NCBI RefSeq assembly: GCF_900104145.1
Contig: NZ_FNLB01000006.1
Span: 269,001-333,000 of the forward strand
Source of the DNA: Pseudovibrio sp. Tun.PSC04-5.I4
GTDB lineage: Bacteria > Pseudomonadota > Alphaproteobacteria > Rhizobiales > Stappiaceae
Length of the DNA: 64,000 bases
Direction of reading: 5' to 3'
The notes below the pieces were generated by a model. It was given only the letters and a program-made list of their open reading frames with translations. It had not been told where the DNA came from and did not search any database. Made by a program: the position numbers and the translations under genes. Of this stretch, positions 59,567 to 64,000 are shown in pieces (positions within the stretch are counted from its first letter, which is position 1; each line of letters opens with the position of its first letter).

Positions 59567-60965
59567 CTGAATGATCTCCCTTTTTGGATTGAAGTGCTTG
59601 CGCAGGAGTAATGCCTGCAGTTCTCACTGGAATACCTTCTTCAGGCCCCTGGCTGGCATCAGGTGATTTCGCCATAGAGCGGAAGATGTAGTAGATACCC
59701 ACGCCAAAGACGATGCAGTAGACAGCAACAAACAGAACAAGTGAGGCCCAGACCGCCGGAGCTTCAATCGGAGAGGCCGAGTCGACTGTTCGAAGAAGGC
59801 CGTAAACTGTAAACGGCTGGCGACCGACCTCTGTTGTTGTCCAGCCAGCAATGACCGCAACAAACCCGGCTGGACCCATGAGAATGGCAGCACGTTGAAG
59901 CCACTCACTTTCATAGAGTTTGCCTCGCGCACGAGACCAGAGGCCCCATACCCCAACCAGCAACATCAACATGCCAATGCCAACCATGATGCGGAAAGAC
60001 ACAAACACAATCGCTGCTGGTGGCCAATCTTCTTTAGGGAAGTCGTTGAGGCCTGGCACCACACCGTCAAGTGAATGCGTCAGGATAATGCTAGAGAGAT
60101 AAGGCACTTCCACCTTGTATCTAGTCACACCGGCTTCCACATCAGGCCAACCAAATAGAATGAGCGGAGCAGGGCCTTGAGACTCAAAGTGACCTTCCAT
60201 AGCCGCGATTTTGGCTGGTTGGTACTCAAGAGTGTTCAGACCATGCAAGTCACCTGCAAATATCTGGATCGGTGTAACCACGATGATAAGCCACATCGCC
60301 ATGGAGAACATGACCTGTGCACCTTCGCTGAACCGATTTCGCAAAAGGTGGTACGCGCCAACCGCACCAACGACAAATGCCGTGGTCAGGTAAGCTGCCA
60401 TAACCATGTGTACGAGGCGATAGGGGAAGGATGGGTTGAAGACGATTTCAAACCAGTCTTCAGGAACAAACTGCCCAACTTCATTGATGGCGTAGCCGGT
60501 TGGCGTCTGCATCCAACTATTCACGGAAATGATCCAGAACGCGGAGATCGCAGTGCCGAAGGCCACAGTTACCGTTGCAAGGAAGTGCAGCTTCTTGCCG
60601 ACTTTTTTCATGCCAAACAGCATGATACCGAGGAAGCCTGCTTCCAGGAAGAAAGCAGTAAGCACCTCATAGCCCATGAGGGGGCCAATGATCGAGCCGG
60701 TCTTATCTGAGAATGCAGACCAGTTAGTGCCAAATTGATACGCCATGACGATGCCGGAAACGACACCCATAGCGAAGGTTAGAGCGAAGATGACGAGCCA
60801 GAACTTGAAGACTCGCAGATAAACATCGCGCCCGCTCCACAGCCATAAACCTTCCAGCACGGCAAGAAAACTTGCCAAGCCAATAGTAAAGGCTGGGAAC
60901 ATAATATGAAATGCAATTGTAAAAGCAAATTGGAATCGAGCGAGATCAATTGCCAAACTGTCCAT
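59556..60965 (-). CDS. cydA: Cytochrome bd-type ubiquinol oxidase subunit I (cyanide-insensitive, short Q-loop)
   Basis: 469 aa, shorter than E. coli CydA and in the CioA size range. Heme ligands: His in RFQFAFTIAFHIMFPAFTIG, GRQPFTVYGLLRT motif, and GWTTTEVG. The Q-loop is short. It oxidises quinol and reduces O2 without pumping protons. Promoter region at 60966-61210 contains a palindrome. Confidence 0.95.
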   Translation of the reverse strand: MDSLAIDLARFQFAFTIAFHIMFPAFTIGLASFLAVLEGLWLWSGRDVYLRVFKFWLVIFALTFAMGVVSGIVMAYQFGTNWSAFSDKTGSIIGPLMGYEVLTAFFLEAGFLGIMLFGMKKVGKKLHFLATVTVAFGTAISAFWIISVNSWMQTPTGYAINEVGQFVPEDWFEIVFNPSFPYRLVHMVMAAYLTTAFVVGAVGAYHLLRNRFSEGAQVMFSMAMWLIIVVTPIQIFAGDLHGLNTLEYQPAKIAAMEGHFESQGPAPLILFGWPDVEAGVTRYKVEVPYLSSIILTHSLDGVVPGLNDFPKEDWPPAAIVFVSFRIMVGIGMLMLLVGVWGLWSRARGKLYESEWLQRAAILMGPAGFVAVIAGWTTTEVGRQPFTVYGLLRTVDSASPIEAPAVWASLVLFVAVYCIVFGVGIYYIFRSMAKSPDASQGPEEGIPVRTAGITPAQALQSKKGDHSDDA

Positions 60966-61210
60966 GAGACTACCTGTCGATGGGATGTGCTGTTGTCAAA
61001 TCATGGCATTACCTAGCGTAACACTCTTAATAATTATGGTTTTTTTGTGCGCCATGATCAGTGCACTTAGAAAGGTAGGCCACTTGTCTTTGCTGTAGTA
61101 ACTGTTTTCTTTAAAAAACTGCTCAGATTGCGAGATATGATATCGACAAAATGTCGCACGAAGACGAGCTTTGCCTGATCCCACGCGACCCTATTCAGTT
61201 TATACTAATT
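60966..61210 (-). promoter_or_regulatory. cydA promoter region with CGACA/TGTCG palindrome
   Basis: The 245-bp gap holds CGACA aaa TGTCG at 61144-61156. On the minus strand this reads TGCGACATTTTGTCGA, close to the loose RegA/PrrA consensus (YGCGRCR..GNCGC) but with the final base off. No clear FNR box is seen. It could link the oxidase to redox control. Confidence 0.35.
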
Positions 61211-61582
61211 CTAATATGCAACTTTATCCGGATAAGACTTCTGCACGTTCCAGTAGAGCAAGAGAAGAGCTCCCAGAATCGGTATCAAGACGATGAACAG
61301 CCAGAATCCCGATCGGTTGATGTCATGTAGACGCCGAACTGCAACGGCAATATTGGGCAGGAGCAGCGCAATGCTCAATATGGAGCTCAAAGGTGCACCA
61401 TCTTGAATGCTGCCCATCGGAAGTCCAAGAATTGGCGCAATGACAAAATTATCGATGACGTGAGAAATGGTAAGCACGATAAAAACGAAAAGGGCCCACC
61501 ACCAATATTCTGATCTGGGAGCACGGCCAGAAAATAGCGCGTATTTCTTAAAACATGTTCTGACGGCTTCTTGAAAAGTCAC
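61211..61582 (-). CDS. DUF805 family membrane protein
   Basis: 123 aa from a GTG start at 61582, placed 6 nt after GGGAGGT; the longer frame to 61624 is less likely. Four hydrophobic helices with the DUF805 motifs FSGRAPRSEYWWW and RRLHDINRSGFW. Membrane protein of unknown function. Stands alone between the cyd and feo operons. Confidence 0.88.
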   Translation of the reverse strand: MTFQEAVRTCFKKYALFSGRAPRSEYWWWALFVFIVLTISHVIDNFVIAPILGLPMGSIQDGAPLSSILSIALLLPNIAVAVRRLHDINRSGFWLFIVLIPILGALLLLYWNVQKSYPDKVAY

Positions 61583-61660
61583 GGGCACCTCCCTCAATTC
61601 GGTATTGAGAGAGTAGAGGCGCAAACAGGCAGATCAAACCTGTCAGGAATTGGGGGCAAA

Positions 61661-61694
61661 TAAAAAAGTGAGCCTGATTTGTATCTAGGCCCAC
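61661..61694 (-). terminator. Intrinsic terminator of the feoB-feoC operon
   Basis: On the minus strand: stem GTGGGCCT / AGGCTCAC with one G-U pair and an 11-nt loop, then TTTTTTA. It begins 12 bp after the feoC stop. Confidence 0.78.
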
Positions 61695-61705
61695 TCTCTC
61701 TTTTA

Positions 61706-61942
61706 TCAATGTGTCAGGCGATATTGCCGGGTGGGCTCAAAGCTGCACCCTCCGCAGGCACTGGCGCAACTGCTTGAAGCGGCGGAACTGGAAGAACATC
61801 CAACCTCCTCAATACGGCCAAGCGCCTTCAGTTGTGAAACCATAACCGTCGCGAAGTCACTTGGAATATTCATATCCTGAGCAATCTCGGTAATGGTTGC
61901 ACCGCCGCGTCTTTTCAAAACACTTTCGATCTTCTGCAACAT
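61706..61942 (-). CDS. feoC: FeoC-like transcriptional regulator of ferrous iron transport
   Basis: 78 aa from the ATG at 61942, sharing its A with the FeoB stop (TAATG). N-terminal winged-helix part (MLQKIESVLKRRGGATITEIAQDM..VSQLKALGRIEEV) followed by a Ser/Cys-rich region, GCSSSSAASSSCASACGGCS, with four Cys residues that could hold an Fe-S cluster as in FeoC. Controls stability or activity of FeoB. Confidence 0.88.
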   Translation of the reverse strand: MLQKIESVLKRRGGATITEIAQDMNIPSDFATVMVSQLKALGRIEEVGCSSSSAASSSCASACGGCSFEPTRQYRLTH

Positions 61943-64000
61943 TATTCTGCGACCTCCAATGCTGTTGGCACAGTGCTCGTGCCATCCGCCTTCATCCGCA
62001 TGAAGACCAACACACCAGCAATTGCGGCGAGTAATCCTAGGATCCACGCAGAGGAAGACGCCGGATGCCGCGCAAAAGTGCCAATCTGGTAGGCCAGAGA
62101 TGCACCGGAATAAGCGAGAAGCGTCGTCCAACCCGCAGCAAACAGAGCCCAGTTACGACCAACCTCACGCCAGATGGTGGCAAGTGCAGCAGAACAAGGA
62201 ATGTAGAGAAGGACAGCGATCATGTAGGCAAAGGCACCAATTTTTCCGTCAAACCGGGCAGCAAGAGCGGTAAACAGGTCAACTTCAACTTCCTGTTCAA
62301 CGGCAGCAGCTTCTACGCTGGATGTGTCGCCGATGTCGATACCAAGCGGATCAAGCAATTGAGAGCCGAGATCGACAATACTGCTGGTAAACCCATCAAT
62401 TGCATCTTTTGCGGTTTCCAATGGAGCCGGAACACCACCTTCATCATCCGTGTTTACATAAAGCGTCTGTAGTGTGCCAACCACAGCTTCCTTCGCAAAA
62501 ATACCGGTGACAAGTCCAACGGTCGCTGGCCAGTCATCTTGTGTTAGGCCCATAGGAGCGAAGATTGGTGTGACCTGCTTGGAAACAACAGCCAGAACGG
62601 AATTACCGTTGGCCTCATTCCCAAAGTTTCCTTCAAAATCGACAGAATTGAGAACAGTCAGAACTGCAACAACCGTCACGATGATCTTGCCTGCACCAAA
62701 CAAGAAGATCTTCAAGCGGGTCCAGACCAGCTTCATCACCTGTGCCATCTTTGGCATCTGATAGGTTGGCAGCTCAATCGCCAGACTGGTGGATTGTCCC
62801 TTGTAGAAGGAGTTGGACAGCGCCCAACCCGTAAAGATCGCCACGCCCACACCCAGCAGGTACAGCGCAAACACGATGTTCTGGCCATTGACCGGGAAGA
62901 ATGCCGCCGCAAACAAAGCGTAAACCGGCAGGCGAGCCCCACAGGACATAAACGGCGCCATCATGGATGTTACAACGCGCTCCCGTTCTGTTTCCAGCGT
63001 ACGGGTTGCGATAACGGCAGGGACTGTACACCCAAAGCCCAGAATAAGCGGCAGGAATGCGCGGCCCGGCAACCCGATACGGCGCATCAATCCATCAGCC
63101 ACCACAGCAGCGCGGGCCATATAACCGCTTTGCTCAAGGAAGATCTGACAGAGGAACAGCAAGCCAACGATTGGCGCAAACGTGCCAACGGTCTGCAAAC
63201 CACCACCAACAGCGGTGATCAGCATGTCTAAAGCGCCGCCTTCAAGCCCAACTGCATAAAGCAGGCTCAAGGGGGCCTGAATAAACAGGGCATCACCTAA
63301 ACCGTCAAACAGGTCAATGAAGTAGGAGGAAACGTTGATCGCAATGAAAAACATTGCGTACATGGCACCAAGGAAGACAAACGGACCAGCCAACTTGGAA
63401 AGCACGTACCGGTCGATCTTATCGGAGAAGTTCCGTACGTTTTCCGGTTCAGGCAATTCCATCAGTTGTGCAAGAGAATAAGCTCGGTTGAAGTAGCTTG
63501 TCGCCATCACAAGTTCAGTTGGATCTTGGAGGCGTTCAGCACATTCATCAGAGATAAGTCTTGCTTTACTCAAAACCTCATCAGGCACCATAGCGCGTGC
63601 CAGCTTATCGCCTTCCATCAAACGATGAGCAAGTGGCAAAGCCTGAAATTCCAACTCAGGAGCAAACGCTGCAATTTCCTGTGCCAATGCGCGGACAGGT
63701 TTGATCAGATCAAACGGATCGGTCAGCAAACGGGAAGGGGAGTAAGGTTCGCGAACTGCTGTTGAAAGCTCGTCACGTAAGCCAGCAAGTGAATGCGCAT
63801 CGTGAACGGATGTTGCGATAACAGGTATTGCCAGAGCCGCTGAAAGATGATCAGCCGCTGCCTGAAGCACACCTGCTGGCCAAAGATCAGCCTTGGTCAT
63901 AATGGCGACGACAGGAATATCAAAAGCCAGGGCTTGCAACAAAATGGCAAGCGAACGTTCCAGCGCGATAGGATCAAGCACCACGGCAAGAGCCGCTGGG
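61942..64000 (-). CDS. feoB: Ferrous iron transporter FeoB, C-terminal part (N-terminus cut by window edge)
   Basis: About 685 codons are visible; the frame is open to the right edge, so the N-terminal G1-G3 motifs lie outside. The visible part starts in the G domain (PAALAVVLDPIALERSLAI; MTKADL resembles the G4 nucleotide specificity motif), then a GDI-like spacer and the FeoB membrane core with two gate motifs (FAPIVGLLFLCQIFLEQSGYMARAA; VMAPFMSCGARLPVYALFAAAFF). Imports Fe2+ across the inner membrane. No feoA is seen on this side. Confidence 0.95.
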   Translation of the reverse strand, partial: PAALAVVLDPIALERSLAILLQALAFDIPVVAIMTKADLWPAGVLQAAADHLSAALAIPVIATSVHDAHSLAGLRDELSTAVREPYSPSRLLTDPFDLIKPVRALAQEIAAFAPELEFQALPLAHRLMEGDKLARAMVPDEVLSKARLISDECAERLQDPTELVMATSYFNRAYSLAQLMELPEPENVRNFSDKIDRYVLSKLAGPFVFLGAMYAMFFIAINVSSYFIDLFDGLGDALFIQAPLSLLYAVGLEGGALDMLITAVGGGLQTVGTFAPIVGLLFLCQIFLEQSGYMARAAVVADGLMRRIGLPGRAFLPLILGFGCTVPAVIATRTLETERERVVTSMMAPFMSCGARLPVYALFAAAFFPVNGQNIVFALYLLGVGVAIFTGWALSNSFYKGQSTSLAIELPTYQMPKMAQVMKLVWTRLKIFLFGAGKIIVTVVAVLTVLNSVDFEGNFGNEANGNSVLAVVSKQVTPIFAPMGLTQDDWPATVGLVTGIFAKEAVVGTLQTLYVNTDDEGGVPAPLETAKDAIDGFTSSIVDLGSQLLDPLGIDIGDTSSVEAAAVEQEVEVDLFTALAARFDGKIGAFAYMIAVLLYIPCSAALATIWREVGRNWALFAAGWTTLLAYSGASLAYQIGTFARHPASSSAWILGLLAAIAGVLVFMRMKADGTSTVPTALEVAE

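Noticed and set aside
60996..61184. 62-codon minus-strand open frame in the cydA promoter gap
   Set aside because: No ribosome-binding site or domain; it lies over a promoter region.
62794..63231. 145-codon plus-strand open frame over feoB
   Set aside because: Antisense to the membrane core of FeoB, with no domain of its own.

Overview
The window looks like the chromosome of a marine, metabolically versatile alphaproteobacterium, possibly Pseudovibrio or a close relative. This is inferred from gene content, moderate GC and Rhizobiales/Rhodobacterales-type operons, not from a marker gene. There are no rRNA or tRNA genes, no CRISPR array, no insertion sequence and no phage genes. Almost all the sequence is coding.

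Layout. 1-3.0 kb: the start of a heterotetrameric sarcosine oxidase operon (soxB-soxD-soxA, minus strand, soxA cut by the left edge) with a divergent GlxA-type AraC regulator. 3.1-3.8 kb: a 1-Cys peroxiredoxin. 4.1-16.4 kb: a complete thiosulfate-oxidising Sox cluster. soxVW and soxXYZABCDEF run on the minus strand. soxS, an HbpS/GlcG-like gene, a BigR/SqrR-type ArsR regulator (SoxR) and a YeeE/YedE transporter (SoxT) run on the plus strand. Two sites of the form ATTC-N8-GAAT, one in the soxS/soxV gap and one before soxX, fit the operators of this regulator class. 16.6-18.6 kb: pncA-pncB (NAD salvage). 18.7-27.1 kb: an alkylglycerone-phosphate-synthase-like flavoprotein, glpD and an FGGY kinase in one operon, then malonyl-CoA decarboxylase, a bicupin and an alkylglycerol-monooxygenase-like membrane protein; this may be an ether-glycerolipid locus. 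27.6-29.7 kb: XapX-type small protein, FMN reductase and LysE exporter.

30.1-45.7 kb is an amino-sugar (GalNAc/GlcNAc) uptake and catabolism locus: GH20 hexosaminidase, GntR/UTRA repressor, a four-gene ABC importer, Gfo/Idh/MocA oxidoreductase, two SIS proteins, ROK kinase, GatZ/KbaZ-like protein and deacetylase. It ends in a tandem-domain glycerophosphodiester phosphodiesterase whose catalytic HRG motif is split by about 12 copies of a 7-bp repeat. The copy number present puts the gene out of frame, as expected for a phase-variable switch in the OFF state. 

45.8-64 kb: an orphan type I secretion-type ABC exporter, a LysR/epimerase pair, a glutamine-amidotransferase/PuuB-like oxidase pair, an FMO-SDR pair with a divergent VirS-like AraC regulator, panB, a metallophosphoesterase, a candidate small RNA with a strong terminator, a cydA-cydB-DUF2474 bd-type quinol oxidase operon, a DUF805 protein and feoB-feoC (feoB cut by the right edge).

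The observations most worth following are the heptanucleotide phase switch, the matched SoxR cysteines and operators, a four-block GCGT element found twice with identical spacing, the possible ether-lipid locus and the candidate sRNA.
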